Shown here in pieces: positions 16,052 to 25,459 of a stretch of DNA of 64,000 bases (positions are counted from its first letter, which is position 1; every line of letters starts with the position of its first letter). The notes beneath the pieces are model-generated. The model had not been told where the DNA came from. It did not search any database and saw nothing but the letters and a program-made list of their open reading frames with translations. The DNA lies in the NCBI RefSeq assembly GCF_000423425.1, contig NZ_KE384016.1, forward strand, positions 1-64,000. Reading direction: 5' to 3'. This DNA comes from Meiothermus rufus DSM 22234. Lineage in GTDB: Bacteria; Deinococcota; Deinococci; Deinococcales; Thermaceae. The position numbers were made by a program, and so were the translations under genes.

Positions 16052-17535
16052 TGGGCCGGTATGTCTTGGTCTGGTTTTGGCTTTTGGCCCTGGCCTGGGC
16101 TCAGCCGTGGGTGCCGGCCTCGAGGCTGGGGTTGCAGGTGGAGCGACAGGGGGAGGCCACCACCTTCCGTAAGGAGGGCCTCGAGTTCACCTATGTGGAG
16201 GGCCTGGGCTGGGCCCCGCCCCTGGAGGCTGGCCTACCCCCGCCCCAGAACGGACGGCTGCCGGTGGCGGTCATCCGCGCGGTGGGCCTGGTGACCGCGC
16301 CAGAGGCCGGGGTGCGCTTTTCTGCTGATGCGCAGCGATTGCGCCTGGTGCTGGACCTGCCCGAGGGAGATGCGGTTCGGCCCAGCCCCAGCGAGCTGGC
16401 CCCCTATCCGGGCCGCTTGGAGCTGAGCCTGCCCTACTTCCTGCCGGGCCTCGAGGGGGTGCGCCCACCGGGGGTAGAGGTGGCCGCGCGCTACGAACCC
16501 CAGAGCACACTGCTTGTCCTGCAGGCTCCCCCGGGCCGAACCTACCGCTACCGCGGCTTTCTGCTGACCGACCCCAGCCGCTACGTGCTGGACGTGTACT
16601 ACCTCGAGCCCGAGCGCGAGGAGGAGGTGGCGCCGGGCTTCCGCTACCGCGAGGTGTGGGCCTGGACGCCCGAACCGCTGCGGATGTACTGGCTCGAGGC
16701 CCAGGCCGGTCGCTGGCGCATGGAGCCGGTGGGCCGCCCTGGCGAGCGCAGAGTGCTGCCGGAGATGGCCCCGGGGGCCCTGGCCCTGCTCAACGGGGGC
16801 TACTTTGATGGGCGCAGCGGCACCCCCATCGGCCTGTGGGTGCGCGGGGGGGTGGCCCTGAGCCTGCCCTACGGGCGCAGCACCTTGTTCTGGCAGGAGG
16901 GGAGTGTGTTTGCTGGGCGTCCCCGCTTTGCGGCCTGGGTAGAGACCCAGGAAGGGCGGCGTATCCGGGTGGGTCTCAACCTGGAGCGGGCCCGCTACAC
17001 GGCACACACCCTGGCCGGCCCGGTGGGGCGAGCCGGGGAACAGGTGCACCTGGTGCAGGGCGACCGGATCGTGGCCACCTACCCAGCCCCCTACGCCCTG
17101 CCGGAAGGGCTGTGGGCCCTTAGCTTCCCTCCCCAGGAGCCCATTGCCCGCACCGGTGAAACCCTAAAGCTTTTGGTCAGCCTCGAGCCGCCGGTGGAGT
17201 ACGCTTTAGAGGCGGGGCCTTTGCTGATTCAAGCTGGCCAGAACGTCTTCGACCCCAACGCGGAGCCTTTCCGCGACCGGGCCCCGGTCAGCGCCACCGC
17301 GGCCCAGTCGGTGGTGGCCTGGTCGCAGCAGGGAGACCTCTATTTCATCGTTACTGAGCCCACCCGCCCCGAGCGGCTAGCACAAGCCCTGCACGAGCGG
17401 GGTTTATGGGGGGCTATCCGCATGGACGGTGGGGGCTCGGCCCAGCTATGGGTTAGGGGCCAGCTCCGCAGCCCCGCACCTAACCCTTTGGGGATACGCC
17501 CGGTGGTGAGCGGGTTGGCCCTGTACCCTCGCTAG
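16048..17535 (+). CDS. Exported phosphodiester glycosidase (NAGPA) family protein
   Basis: A 495-residue protein with a signal peptide (YVLVWFWLLALAWAQ), an N-terminal strand-rich region of unknown type (to about 230) and a C-terminal phosphodiester glycosidase domain. That domain shows LLNGGYFDG (about 249-257) and IRMDGGGSAQLWVRG near residues 456-470, the two family hallmarks. Homologues remove N-acetylglucosamine from phosphodiesters; a cell-envelope polysaccharide is a likely substrate here, but this is inferred. It starts within the stop of the thioesterase gene and overlaps the convergent methylase by 4 nt. Confidence 0.83.
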   Translation: MMGRYVLVWFWLLALAWAQPWVPASRLGLQVERQGEATTFRKEGLEFTYVEGLGWAPPLEAGLPPPQNGRLPVAVIRAVGLVTAPEAGVRFSADAQRLRLVLDLPEGDAVRPSPSELAPYPGRLELSLPYFLPGLEGVRPPGVEVAARYEPQSTLLVLQAPPGRTYRYRGFLLTDPSRYVLDVYYLEPEREEEVAPGFRYREVWAWTPEPLRMYWLEAQAGRWRMEPVGRPGERRVLPEMAPGALALLNGGYFDGRSGTPIGLWVRGGVALSLPYGRSTLFWQEGSVFAGRPRFAAWVETQEGRRIRVGLNLERARYTAHTLAGPVGRAGEQVHLVQGDRIVATYPAPYALPEGLWALSFPPQEPIARTGETLKLLVSLEPPVEYALEAGPLLIQAGQNVFDPNAEPFRDRAPVSATAAQSVVAWSQQGDLYFIVTEPTRPERLAQALHERGLWGAIRMDGGGSAQLWVRGQLRSPAPNPLGIRPVVSGLALYPR

Positions 17536-18584
17536 CGGGCCAGGGTAAGCAGCGCTTGTTGCACCCGTTTGCTTTGGGTGGCCACGAACAAAAACTCCCG
17601 GTTCTCGGTGTGGGAAACCCGCCCCACCTTTTGCCCCTGGGGGTTATAGATGCCAATGCGGGCCCCCACGTACCGCCGGTAGGGCCGCTCGAGGCAGATT
17701 ACATAGCCCCAGTCCTTCAATAGGGCCTTTAGTTCCGCCATACTGAGGAAGCCCTCGTTGTTGAAGGAGAGGAGCAAGTGTTTGCTCCGTAGACTTCCCA
17801 GGAGCTTTTCCATCGCGCCTTTTGCCCTCCGCTTAGAGTTGAAAGGGCTTTTGTGCTCGCGCACATCGGCTCGTTTGCGGGCCACCCCGTAGGTGGCGGG
17901 CTTGTCCCAGCGCACCAGGGTCTCCCACAGGTGGTAGTTGCCCAGGTAGGAGTGTTGGTTGTAGGGCGGATCGAGGTAGAACAGGTCGGCCTCGAGTTGG
18001 GGGGCTATCTCCAGGGCATCCCCCTGGATCGCCCGCCCGGCCCCGGGCAGAAGCGGGGGATAGGTCAGGGTCAGCCTGTGGTAGGAGCGGGGAGCCCAGC
18101 GCTTGAGGTAGGCCATCTGGATGCCGGTGGTGGAGTCCACCCTGTCGGCAGCCAGCAAGAGGCTGCAAAGCAGAATGGCCCGCAAATGCTCGTCACCCGC
18201 GGACTCCAGCTCGATGGCCTCGCGGATGGCCTCTATTTTTGCTCCGTTGTGGGGCTGAAAGTAGCGCGACGCCTGGCAGTAGGTGCGGGTAAACCAGCCC
18301 GCTCTCCCTTCCAAGGCTTGCAGCCGGGCAAGAATGGGCTCGAGGCGCTCCTTGGGGTAGCTTAGCGCATCGGCCTCCACCAAGGCCCGGGCCAGGGTGA
18401 CGGCATAGGCGTAGAGGTCGTTGGCGGTCACCCGGAGGCCCATTCTTTTCAAGGCATGCCCTACCCGAGCGCTGCCAGAAAATAAGTCCACCGCCTCGCG
18501 CAAGGGGTCTATGGCCGCGATTCGCCCCACTACGTCTTCAATCCAGGGCAGCAGAGCTCGCTTAGAGCCGATGTACTTGACCAC
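17532..18584 (-). CDS. Solitary N6-adenine DNA methyltransferase (D12 class)
   Basis: A roughly 350-residue D12-class adenine methylase. The SAM-binding start VVKYIGSKRALLPWI and VDLFSGSARVGHALK (motif I) come first, and the catalytic DPPYNQHSYLGNYH (motif IV) lies in the second half. GTG at 18584 is chosen as a leaderless start 7 nt after TAGAAT; ATG 18593 overlaps that box and remains possible. No restriction endonuclease gene is adjacent, so it is probably an orphan (regulatory or decayed R-M) enzyme. The recognised DNA sequence cannot be read from the protein. Confidence 0.85.
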   Translation of the reverse strand: MVKYIGSKRALLPWIEDVVGRIAAIDPLREAVDLFSGSARVGHALKRMGLRVTANDLYAYAVTLARALVEADALSYPKERLEPILARLQALEGRAGWFTRTYCQASRYFQPHNGAKIEAIREAIELESAGDEHLRAILLCSLLLAADRVDSTTGIQMAYLKRWAPRSYHRLTLTYPPLLPGAGRAIQGDALEIAPQLEADLFYLDPPYNQHSYLGNYHLWETLVRWDKPATYGVARKRADVREHKSPFNSKRRAKGAMEKLLGSLRSKHLLLSFNNEGFLSMAELKALLKDWGYVICLERPYRRYVGARIGIYNPQGQKVGRVSHTENREFLFVATQSKRVQQALLTLAR

Positions 18585-18591
18585 TGCGCCC

Positions 18592-18597
18592 ATTCTA
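18592..18597 (-). promoter_or_regulatory. -10 box of the DNA methylase gene
   Basis: TAGAAT on the minus strand (18597-18592), 7 nt before the GTG at 18584; no convincing -35. Confidence 0.45.
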
Positions 18598-18790
18598 CCG
18601 GCCACAAAGAGAACCTCGCTCACGGTTGGCAAAGCAGCCCACCCCTATTTTCATGAAGGGGGCTTAGGGTTTCTTAGGGAGGTTCTCATCGCGAGGTTTT
18701 AGCCTATGAGGCGTTCCGAAGGGCAACCTGAAGCTGGCCTGACCGCTTAGCCCCAGGATGAGGCCAGGCAGGATGGGAAAGGAGGTTTGG

Positions 18791-20065
18791 ATGAACATCG
18801 CCATTCTTTGTCATGCCAGTGCGGGGGGGTCGGGGGTGGTGGCCACCGAGCTGGCCCTGGCCCTGGCCGGGTTAGGCCACCAGGTACATGTGGTGGCCTC
18901 CGAGAAGCCCTTTCGTCTGACCGAGGAGCGGCTGAACCGGCTGGGCCTTAGCAGCAACCTGCTCGAGGCCGCTCCGGTCTCTACGGGCTCGACGCCTGTG
19001 GGGGGGTTGGGCCGTATCTTCCAGGCCTCCCGCAGGAGCGTGGCCCGCTGGCTGGGCCGGCTAAGCAAGCCCCTTGGCCGGGGGCAGCTCCACTTCCACC
19101 AGATTCTGAGTGCCGACTACCCCTTGTTCCAGGAGCCGCTTACCCCCCTAACGGCGGCCAACTCCCTGGCCGAGCTCATCGACCGCTACAAAATCGAGCT
19201 GGTGCATGCCCACTACGCCATTCCCCATGCCACCAGCGCCATCCTGGCCCGCGATATGGGCCACCCGGTGAAGGTGGTAACCACCCTGCACGGCACCGAT
19301 GTCACCTTGGTGGGCCTCGAGCCGGCCTTCGCCAAGACCACCCGGCACGCCGTGCGCAGCTCCGATGCGGTAACGGCGGTCTCCCATTCCCTAGCCCAGG
19401 ACGCCCGGGAAAAGCTAGGGGTGGAGCGCGCGATCGAGGTGATTTACAACTGGGTGGACGCGGAGCGCTTCAAACCCAACCACGACCCGGCTTTCCGCGC
19501 CCGTTTTGCCCAGCCGGAAGAGGCCATCGTGTTGCACGTTTCCAACTTCCGTTCGGTCAAGCGGCCTCAGGATGTGCTGCGGGTGTTCGCCGGTGTCTTG
19601 GAGCGGATGCCGGCCCGGCTGCTGATGATAGGGGATGGGCCCTTGCGCCAGGACTGCCTCGAGCTGGCCCACGAACTGGACATCGCCGGTCGGGTGCAGT
19701 TTTTGGACTCCACCCCCAGCCCGGAGAAGTTCATGAGCGTGGCCGACCTCTTTCTCCTACCCTCAGAGCAAGAATCCTTCGGCCTGGTGGCCCTGGAGGC
19801 GATGGCCAGCGGGGTGCCGGTGGTGGCCAGCCGGGTAGGCGGTCTGCCGGAGCTGGTGGAAGACGGAAAGACCGGGTTTTTGTGCCCGGTAGGGGATGTG
19901 GCGGGGATGCTCTCGGCGAGTTTGGAAATCCTCACCAGCCGCACCCGGCGGCGCCGCATGGGCCAGGCCGCCCGCGAGCGGGCCATCCGGCATTTTCGCC
20001 CCGAGGTGATTGTGCCGCGCTACCTCGAGGTCTATGAAAAGACCTTGGCCCTGGCCTCGGCCTAG
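18791..20065 (+). CDS. bshA: N-acetyl-alpha-D-glucosaminyl L-malate synthase (bacillithiol)
   Basis: A 424-residue GT4 glycosyltransferase that joins GlcNAc to L-malate in bacillithiol synthesis. It starts [20 protein letters not shown], the BshA glycine-rich loop, and has [26 protein letters not shown], the [12 protein letters not shown] segment and the C-terminal EX7E in [28 protein letters not shown] precedes ATG 18791. It is about 45 residues longer than usual: residues about 48-95 (from [10 protein letters not shown] to PLGRGQ) are an Arg/Ser-rich insertion between the acceptor loop and FHQIL. Confidence 0.92.
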   Translation: MNIAILCHASAGGSGVVATELALALAGLGHQVHVVASEKPFRLTEERLNRLGLSSNLLEAAPVSTGSTPVGGLGRIFQASRRSVARWLGRLSKPLGRGQLHFHQILSADYPLFQEPLTPLTAANSLAELIDRYKIELVHAHYAIPHATSAILARDMGHPVKVVTTLHGTDVTLVGLEPAFAKTTRHAVRSSDAVTAVSHSLAQDAREKLGVERAIEVIYNWVDAERFKPNHDPAFRARFAQPEEAIVLHVSNFRSVKRPQDVLRVFAGVLERMPARLLMIGDGPLRQDCLELAHELDIAGRVQFLDSTPSPEKFMSVADLFLLPSEQESFGLVALEAMASGVPVVASRVGGLPELVEDGKTGFLCPVGDVAGMLSASLEILTSRTRRRRMGQAARERAIRHFRPEVIVPRYLEVYEKTLALASA

Positions 20066-20982
20066 GCCAGCTCAGCCTGCCAGGGCGGGTCGGCCCCAGG
20101 CCGGGTGCAGGTGAGGGCGGCTACCCGGGCGGCGAAGTGCAGCAGGGCCTCTAGGCTTTCGGCAGAGAGCTGTTCTAAAGCAGGGCGTGACCAAAGACCA
20201 GCCCGCCAGAGCCAGCTTAGGGCACCGGACATGAAGGCATCCCCTGCCCCCACGGTATCCACCACCGCCACCGCGGGGGCCGCCACCCGGGCCAGGCCCG
20301 CTGGGCCTAGGGCTAAAGCCCCTTGGCCGCCTAGGGTGACCACCACCAAGGCCGGCCCTTGCTTTTGCCACTCCAGGGCGATCTCCTCGGGGCTTTCCCC
20401 GGGGTAGAGCCAGGCCAGGTCGGCCTGGCTGACCTTGACCAGGTCGGCCAGCTCGAGCCAGCCCAGCAAGCGCTCGAGGTAAGCCTCCTTATCGGGAATC
20501 AAAAAGGGCCGCACATTAGGGTCGAGGGAGATTAGGCGGCGCCGGGCCTCGCGCCGCATCAGAAGCTCGAGGGTGGAGGCCGCCGGCTCCAGCACCAGCG
20601 AGTACGAGCCGAAGTGCAAAGCCGCCTCGGGGGGCAGGGTGGGGGGCAGGTCTTGGGGGTAGAGCATGCGGTCGGCGGTGTTTTCGCAGTAAAAGGAGAA
20701 AAACTCCCCCGAGGCCGAAGGGCTGACCAAGGCCAGGGTGGTGAGCTGGGGGCGCTCCTGCACATAGGCCAGCCCTACTCCGCTGGCCGCCAAATGCTGG
20801 CGCAAAAGCTGCCCGAAGGCGTCTTGGGAAAAGCAGCCCAGGAACTGGGTGGGGGTGCCTAGGCGGCCCGCGCCTATGGCCACGTTGTAGGGTGAACCGC
20901 CGGGATGGGGCGCATACACGGTGCGGCCCTGGTAGGTAAGGGGGGTCATGTCGATGAGGGCTTCTCCGGCCACGATGAGCAT
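20062..20982 (-). CDS. PfkB-family sugar kinase (fructokinase-like)
   Basis: A 306-residue ribokinase-like protein. The N-terminal [15 protein letters not shown] (about 29-43) and the C-terminal catalytic [16 protein letters not shown] (about 241-256) are the two PfkB signatures. Best fit is fructokinase or 2-keto-3-deoxygluconate kinase. A TATAAA box and GGGAG precede ATG 20982. It is divergent from the LacD-like aldolase 59 nt away, so the two may serve one hexose route. It overlaps the convergent bshA end by 4 nt. Confidence 0.85.
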   Translation of the reverse strand: MLIVAGEALIDMTPLTYQGRTVYAPHPGGSPYNVAIGAGRLGTPTQFLGCFSQDAFGQLLRQHLAASGVGLAYVQERPQLTTLALVSPSASGEFFSFYCENTADRMLYPQDLPPTLPPEAALHFGSYSLVLEPAASTLELLMRREARRRLISLDPNVRPFLIPDKEAYLERLLGWLELADLVKVSQADLAWLYPGESPEEIALEWQKQGPALVVVTLGGQGALALGPAGLARVAAPAVAVVDTVGAGDAFMSGALSWLWRAGLWSRPALEQLSAESLEALLHFAARVAALTCTRPGADPPWQAELA

Positions 20983-21041
20983 GCTCCCAGTTTATATCCC
21001 TGCGCGGGGGCCTTGAGGTAGACTTTGGCTGGGAGACAAGT

Positions 21042-22046
21042 ATGGGACTGAGCAAGGGAAAGGTAGCGCGCATACAGGCTTGTGCCGACGATAAGGGTGT
21101 GATTGCGGCAGCGGCTATGGATCAGCGTGGCTCGCTGCGCAAGGCTATCGCCAAGGCCCGGGGGGGCGAGGTGAAGGACGCCGAGCTGACCGAGTTCAAA
21201 AGCGCGGTGGTCAAGGCCCTGACCCCCTACGCCTCGGCCATCCTGATGGATACCGAGTACGGCCTACCGGCGCTACAGCACAAAGCCCCACGCACCGGGG
21301 TGCTGCTGGCCTACGAGAAATCGGGCTACGACAATAGTGTGCCAGGCCGCCTACCCGATCTACTGCCCGAGCTGAGCGTGCGGCGCATCCGCGAGCTGGG
21401 GGGCGATGCGGTCAAGATTCTGCTGTACTACAACCCCGAGGACGACCCCAAAATCAACGCGGTTAAGCACGCCTTCATCGAGCGGGTAGGCGCGGAGTGC
21501 CAGGCTTTAGAGATGCCTTTTTTCCTCGAGCCCATCGCCTACGACGACCGGTTGGGCGAGGGGTTGGAGATGGCCAAGGCCAAACCCCGCTATGTGGCCA
21601 AATACATGGAGGAGTTTTCCAAAGAGCGCTATGGCGTAGACGTACTCAAGGTGGAGTTCCCCTTCAACGTGGCCTATACCAGGGGCACCCTGGGTTTCAA
21701 GGGGGAGGAGGCCTATACTCGGGCCCAGGCCCTAGAGTTCCTCAAGGACACCGCTAGCGCGGCGGGCAAACCGTTCATCTACCTTTCGGCAGGGGTCAGC
21801 GATGCTGTCTTCCGCGAGTCGCTGGAGATGGCCGCCGAGGCCGGGGTGCCCTTCAGCGGGGTGCTGTGTGGCCGGGCCACCTGGCAAGAGGGCATTCCGG
21901 TCTATGCCAAAGAGGGGCTGGCGGCCCTCGAGGCCTGGTTGGCCGACCAAGGGGTGAAGAATATCCAGCTCCTCAACCAGGTACTGGCCAAAGGGGCCAA
22001 GCCCTGGTGGACCCTCTACGGCAGCCTCGAGGCCGCGCTGGCCTAG
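21042..22046 (+). CDS. lacD: Tagatose 1,6-bisphosphate aldolase family protein
   Basis: A 334-residue class I aldolase of the LacD/AroFGH-like family. It cleaves tagatose (or a similar ketose) 1,6-bisphosphate to triose phosphates through a Schiff base lysine, expected in the VDVLKVEFPFN segment near residue 205. Other conserved pieces are AAAMDQRGSLRK at 23-34 and ILMDTEYGLPA. GGGAG lies 6 nt before the ATG. It is divergent from the sugar kinase, which would provide its substrate if that enzyme made a bisphosphate; this is inferred. Convergent with the prenyl synthase (4-nt overlap). Confidence 0.87.
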   Translation: MGLSKGKVARIQACADDKGVIAAAAMDQRGSLRKAIAKARGGEVKDAELTEFKSAVVKALTPYASAILMDTEYGLPALQHKAPRTGVLLAYEKSGYDNSVPGRLPDLLPELSVRRIRELGGDAVKILLYYNPEDDPKINAVKHAFIERVGAECQALEMPFFLEPIAYDDRLGEGLEMAKAKPRYVAKYMEEFSKERYGVDVLKVEFPFNVAYTRGTLGFKGEEAYTRAQALEFLKDTASAAGKPFIYLSAGVSDAVFRESLEMAAEAGVPFSGVLCGRATWQEGIPVYAKEGLAALEAWLADQGVKNIQLLNQVLAKGAKPWWTLYGSLEAALA

Positions 22047-23053
22047 GCCTCGCGCTGCACCAAACGCCTAAGCAGCTCCAGCACCATCTGGCCCAGCGCG
22101 CCCTCTGGGGCGGCTCCTAGCTCTGGCTCGAGCTGGGCCAGCCCCTCGGCCAGCATCTGCTCGGCCCGTTGCTGCGCATAGGCCACCGCTCCCGAGTGTA
22201 AAAGCTGCTGGTGCAGCCAGCGTACCTCGGCCTCTGGCTTCTGCGCCCGGGGGGTGGACAACAGCCGCTCGGCGCGGGCCCGTTGGGCGGGGTCGGCTTG
22301 CCGTAGAAAGCGCAAGAGGATCAGGGTGCGCTTGCCCTCCCACAAATCCCCCGCGATCTCCTTGCCGTACTTGGCGGGGTCGCCTTGCAAGTTGAGCACG
22401 TCGTCCACGATCTGGAAGCCGATGCCCAGCTTCAGGCCTGCCTCCTCCAGCACCGCTTTGGGTCTTTGCCCCGCGGCTAGCACCCCTAGGTGCAGTGGGG
22501 CTACCGCGGTGTAGTAGGCGGCTTTCTGGCCCACCATCTCCAGGTAGTCGCTCTCTTCCAGGTCGAAGCGCCCTTGCACCATCCAGCTGATCTCCAGGTG
22601 CTGCCCCTGGGCGGTGCGTTCTACCGTCCGGGCGAACTCCAACAGCACCTCCCGCGAGACCCCGGCCTGGATAAGCAGGGCCCACTGCCGGGCGTGCAGG
22701 GCATCGCCCGCGTTCAAGGCCAGGGGCATCCCGTAGAGCTTGTGCAGGGCGGGCCGGCCTCGCCGCTCGTCGGAGGCGTCCTCAATGTCGTCGTGGATCA
22801 GGGCCCAGTTTTGGAAGAGCTCGAGGGCCGCAGCAATGGGCAGTAGAGCCTCGAGGCGGGCCCCAAAGGCCAGCCCGGTGTAGACCAGCAAGGTGCCGCG
22901 CAGCATCTTGCCGCCTCGCTCGGGGTAGTCCCGCAGCAGCCGGGCGTACTCGGCCAGCTCGGGGCGAGAGGCGGCCTCGGGCTGGGGTAGGGCGTCTAAC
23001 AGGTATTGCTGGATGGCCTGGCGCACCTGGCCAGGGGTGAGGCGGGTGGTCAT
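22043..23053 (-). CDS. Polyprenyl (geranylgeranyl-type) diphosphate synthase
   Basis: A 336-residue trans-isoprenyl diphosphate synthase. The first aspartate-rich motif is HDDIEDASDERRG (about 91-103), the second is QIVDDVLNLQGD, with Asn replacing the last Asp of DDXXD. Residue pattern before the first motif (ALELFQNWALI) suggests a C20 product, which would feed carotenoids or membrane quinones. ATG 23053. It has a long upstream region without genes (23054-23477) that carries a TATAAT on the same strand, so a long leader is possible. Confidence 0.88.
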   Translation of the reverse strand: MTTRLTPGQVRQAIQQYLLDALPQPEAASRPELAEYARLLRDYPERGGKMLRGTLLVYTGLAFGARLEALLPIAAALELFQNWALIHDDIEDASDERRGRPALHKLYGMPLALNAGDALHARQWALLIQAGVSREVLLEFARTVERTAQGQHLEISWMVQGRFDLEESDYLEMVGQKAAYYTAVAPLHLGVLAAGQRPKAVLEEAGLKLGIGFQIVDDVLNLQGDPAKYGKEIAGDLWEGKRTLILLRFLRQADPAQRARAERLLSTPRAQKPEAEVRWLHQQLLHSGAVAYAQQRAEQMLAEGLAQLEPELGAAPEGALGQMVLELLRRLVQREA

Positions 23054-23454
23054 GGCTAGATAGTGACGACTCCCCGGACTAAAGTCCAGGGCTTCTCGGG
23101 CATGGTATTGCTACCCCCGAAGGCTCCGTCCGAGCCCAGAAGACCTTGACTCCGTATCGGCAGGCGAGCGCCATGCTCAAGCTCTACCACGGGTTTGCGT
23201 TTGGAGTTTTACTCATCGGACTGCCCGATGAAACCCCCTACCCCAAGTTTCAAGGTGCACGGGGAGCGCTGTCCCCAGTGGGATTGTACCACACATGCGC
23301 CACTCGCTATGCTATGTCCGCCTCCGGTGAACCCAGGAGTCCGTGCATCCCGCGGACGGAAAGTCCGGGGGATTATAGCTCCCCCACGCCCCCTCTTTTC
23401 TCTAACCCGCTTTTCACGAGGGCTTAAGCTTCCGGGGTTTGGGGCCGTTTGCGG
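23054..23454. other. Long non-coding stretch between prenyl synthase and pspA
   Basis: About 400 nt with no credible protein. On the minus strand TATAAT (23377-23372) would start a transcript of about 310 nt leading into the prenyl synthase. It is full of short dyads, for example CATCGG/CCGATG (about 23215-23231), GGAC/GTCC pairs near 23075 and 23355, and GGGGAGC/GCTCCCC-like arms near 23260. I tested it by eye against tmRNA, RNase P, SRP RNA and common riboswitches and found no match. It may be a structured leader or small RNA. Confidence 0.35.
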
Positions 23455-23483
23455 TTGTGACCCCCGCAGGGGTGCGCTAGACT
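23455..23483 (+). promoter_or_regulatory. Promoter of pspA
   Basis: TTGTGA (23455-23460), 17-nt spacer, TAGACT (23478-23483); AGGAGG precedes the ATG at 23508. Confidence 0.7.
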
Positions 23484-23507
23484 GAGGTTCGACAGGAGGC
23501 AGCAAAT

Positions 23508-24170
23508 ATGGGTATTCTAGAACGGCTCTCCCGCCTGATTCGGGCCAACCTCAACGACCTGATCCGCCGGGCCGAGGACCCCGAGAAAATCATCGAGCAG
23601 GCCTTGGAAGATATGCGTGCCGCCCTGCGCGAAGCCCGCATGGAGGTGGCCGAGGCCATGGCCGAGCTGCGCAAGCTCGAGCGCGAACAGCAAAGCTACG
23701 CCCAGCAGGCCCAGGCCTGGGAAGAGAAGGCCCTCCAGGCCCTCAAGGGCGGGCGTGAAGACCTGGCCCGCGAGGCCCTAAAACGCAAGCAGCAGGCCCA
23801 GGCCCTAGCCGAGGGGTTTGCCCAGCAGGTCGCCCAACAGCAAAGCCTGGTGCAGCAACTCACCACCCAACTTAAGGCCCTGGAAGGCAAAATCCAGGAA
23901 TCCGAGGCCAAAAAGGCTCTACTCATCGCTCGTAAGAAGGGAGTGGAGGCAGCCGAGACGGTGCGCCGTTTCGAGTCCAAAATAGACGCTCACAGCGCGG
24001 TGCAGGCCTTCGAGGAGATGGAACGGCGCATCGAGGCGCTGGAGGACAAGCACGCGGCCTTGAGCGAGCTAGACAAAAGCGACATCGAGAAGGAGCTTCA
24101 GAACCTAGGCAGTAACCAGGCCATAGAGGACGACCTGGCCCGTCTCAAACGCGAGCTGGGGCTGGCTTAG
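23508..24170 (+). CDS. pspA: PspA/IM30 membrane-stress protein
   Basis: A 220-residue, almost entirely coiled-coil protein of the PspA/Vipp1 family, which coats and repairs the inner membrane. The N-terminal amphipathic helix is MGILERLSRLIRANLNDLI, followed by AEDPEKIIEQALEDM, the conserved family start. Long Ala/Gln/Lys/Glu heptads fill residues 40-160. AGGAGG precedes the ATG. The small membrane/coiled-coil protein and the lipoprotein that follow are probably cotranscribed (gaps of 25 and 6 nt). Confidence 0.93.
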   Translation: MGILERLSRLIRANLNDLIRRAEDPEKIIEQALEDMRAALREARMEVAEAMAELRKLEREQQSYAQQAQAWEEKALQALKGGREDLAREALKRKQQAQALAEGFAQQVAQQQSLVQQLTTQLKALEGKIQESEAKKALLIARKKGVEAAETVRRFESKIDAHSAVQAFEEMERRIEALEDKHAALSELDKSDIEKELQNLGSNQAIEDDLARLKRELGLA

Positions 24171-24195
24171 GAACCTCGAGGGTATAGCAAGCGGG

Positions 24196-24666
24196 ATGGG
24201 GGGCATTGCCTTAGCGGAACTCATGCTGCTATTGCTGCTGGTGGGCCTGTTGCTATGGGCTTTTGGGGCGGGTGGCCGTTGGCCGCAAGGGCAAAGCGAG
24301 CAGGCCCAGCGCTTGCAAGCAGCCCTGGCCGAGCTCTGGCGGCAAGGGGAGGCGCTGCCCCACCTGCGCGAGTCGCTAAAGCAGGCGGGGCGGTATGGGC
24401 GGGCGCTGTACCGGCTTCTGCCTCGCCTAGCCGAGCTCGAGCGCTTCCTAGCTAAGCCGGGCCTGGAGGAGGATACCCGCATCCGCCTTTTGGCCCGCCA
24501 CAACGACCTGAAGCGCACCTTCCAGCAGGGGGTAGAGTACCTCGAGCGCCTGGGGGCTGAGCTGCTGTTGGTTACGGAGCCCCAAGAGCCGCCGGCCCTG
24601 GCCGAGCTGCCCCAGCGGATTGTGGAGCTGCGCGAGGTATTGAACCTACCGCCGGGGTTAACATAG
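24196..24666 (+). CDS. Membrane-anchored hypothetical protein
   Basis: A 156-residue protein with one N-terminal membrane helix (LAELMLLLLLVGLLLWAFGAG, about 6-26) and a charged helical remainder, mostly Leu/Glu/Arg heptads. No family recognised. Its place between pspA and a lipoprotein gene, with a similar helical make-up to PspA, suggests a membrane partner in envelope maintenance; that is inference. ATG at 24196 is used; no strong ribosome site is visible. Confidence 0.6.
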   Translation: MGGIALAELMLLLLLVGLLLWAFGAGGRWPQGQSEQAQRLQAALAELWRQGEALPHLRESLKQAGRYGRALYRLLPRLAELERFLAKPGLEEDTRIRLLARHNDLKRTFQQGVEYLERLGAELLLVTEPQEPPALAELPQRIVELREVLNLPPGLT

Positions 24667-24672
24667 AAGGCG

Positions 24673-25353
24673 ATGAAGCGAGTTTTTCTGTTGCTAGGGC
24701 TTTTGCTGTTGGCGGCCTGTGCCCCCCGCACCACCCCCCCCGCCAACACCGCCCTGATCGAGGGACCTGTGGGCTTTTACCCGGCCCAGCCTGGTCTGGA
24801 CTGGGTCTATCTACCACCCCGAGCCCCTTTAGGCGACCCGCCTATCCGGCTTTCCATCCTAGGCCCGACCACCTTCGAGGGCCAGCCGGCCATCCGCTTT
24901 CGCCTTAGCGGACGGGGCCTCGAGCGCTCCTACTACCGCCAGATCGACGCCAGTGGGGTGCGGCTTTTAGGCATCGAGGACTTCGACCGCCTCCAGATAG
25001 CCCGCTATACTCCACCTATTCAGGAGTACCCCCCCCCGGCCAGCCTGACCGTGGGGGCCCGTTGGGGGGGGCAGACCCGCGAGGTGATCGAACTGCGTGT
25101 GGGTAATCAGGTAACCCGGGTGGTGGATCGTCTGCTGGACTATACCTATACCGTGCTAGGGCGTTCCAACGTCAGCGTGCCGGCGGGGAGCTTCGAGGTC
25201 TACCGCATTGGGCTAGAGTACCGCGACCCCCGCAACCCTAGCCTGCGGGAGAACTTCGAGGTATGGTTCTTCCCTGGGGTGGGGGAGGTCTTTACCTCGA
25301 TGAACTTCACCGACCAAGGCGGGCTTTCGCTGGTGAACCGCAACTTCAGGTAG
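24673..25353 (+). CDS. Putative lipoprotein
   Basis: A 226-residue exported protein. The signal peptide RVFLLLGLLLLAAC ends in the lipobox LAAC (Cys at about 16), so it should be lipid-anchored. The mature part is rich in short strands, with VYLPPRAPLG, a YYRQIDASG segment and a C-terminal FPGVGEVFTSMNF that resembles the repeats of secreted beta-fold proteins. I do not recognise a named family. It is the third gene of the pspA cluster and would sit on the outer face of a membrane. Confidence 0.65.
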   Translation: MKRVFLLLGLLLLAACAPRTTPPANTALIEGPVGFYPAQPGLDWVYLPPRAPLGDPPIRLSILGPTTFEGQPAIRFRLSGRGLERSYYRQIDASGVRLLGIEDFDRLQIARYTPPIQEYPPPASLTVGARWGGQTREVIELRVGNQVTRVVDRLLDYTYTVLGRSNVSVPAGSFEVYRIGLEYRDPRNPSLRENFEVWFFPGVGEVFTSMNFTDQGGLSLVNRNFR

Positions 25354-25459
25354 CTCTCTCGCCAGCCCAAAAGTGAACCCGTAGCACCGATTTGTTCTCT
25401 GGCGTACGGCATAGGGCGGGCAAAGCCTTACAGTTAGGGGCAGGTTTGGGAGGCGTCTG

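Noticed and set aside
23054-23454. tmRNA, RNase P, SRP RNA or a known riboswitch in the gap
   Set aside because: None of their hallmark sequences (tag open frame, GAGGAAAGTCC start region, SRP GNAR loop) is found in the right order.
23146-23485. Short frames in the gap before pspA
   Set aside because: No ribosome site, odd composition, and overlap with dyads; treated as non-coding.
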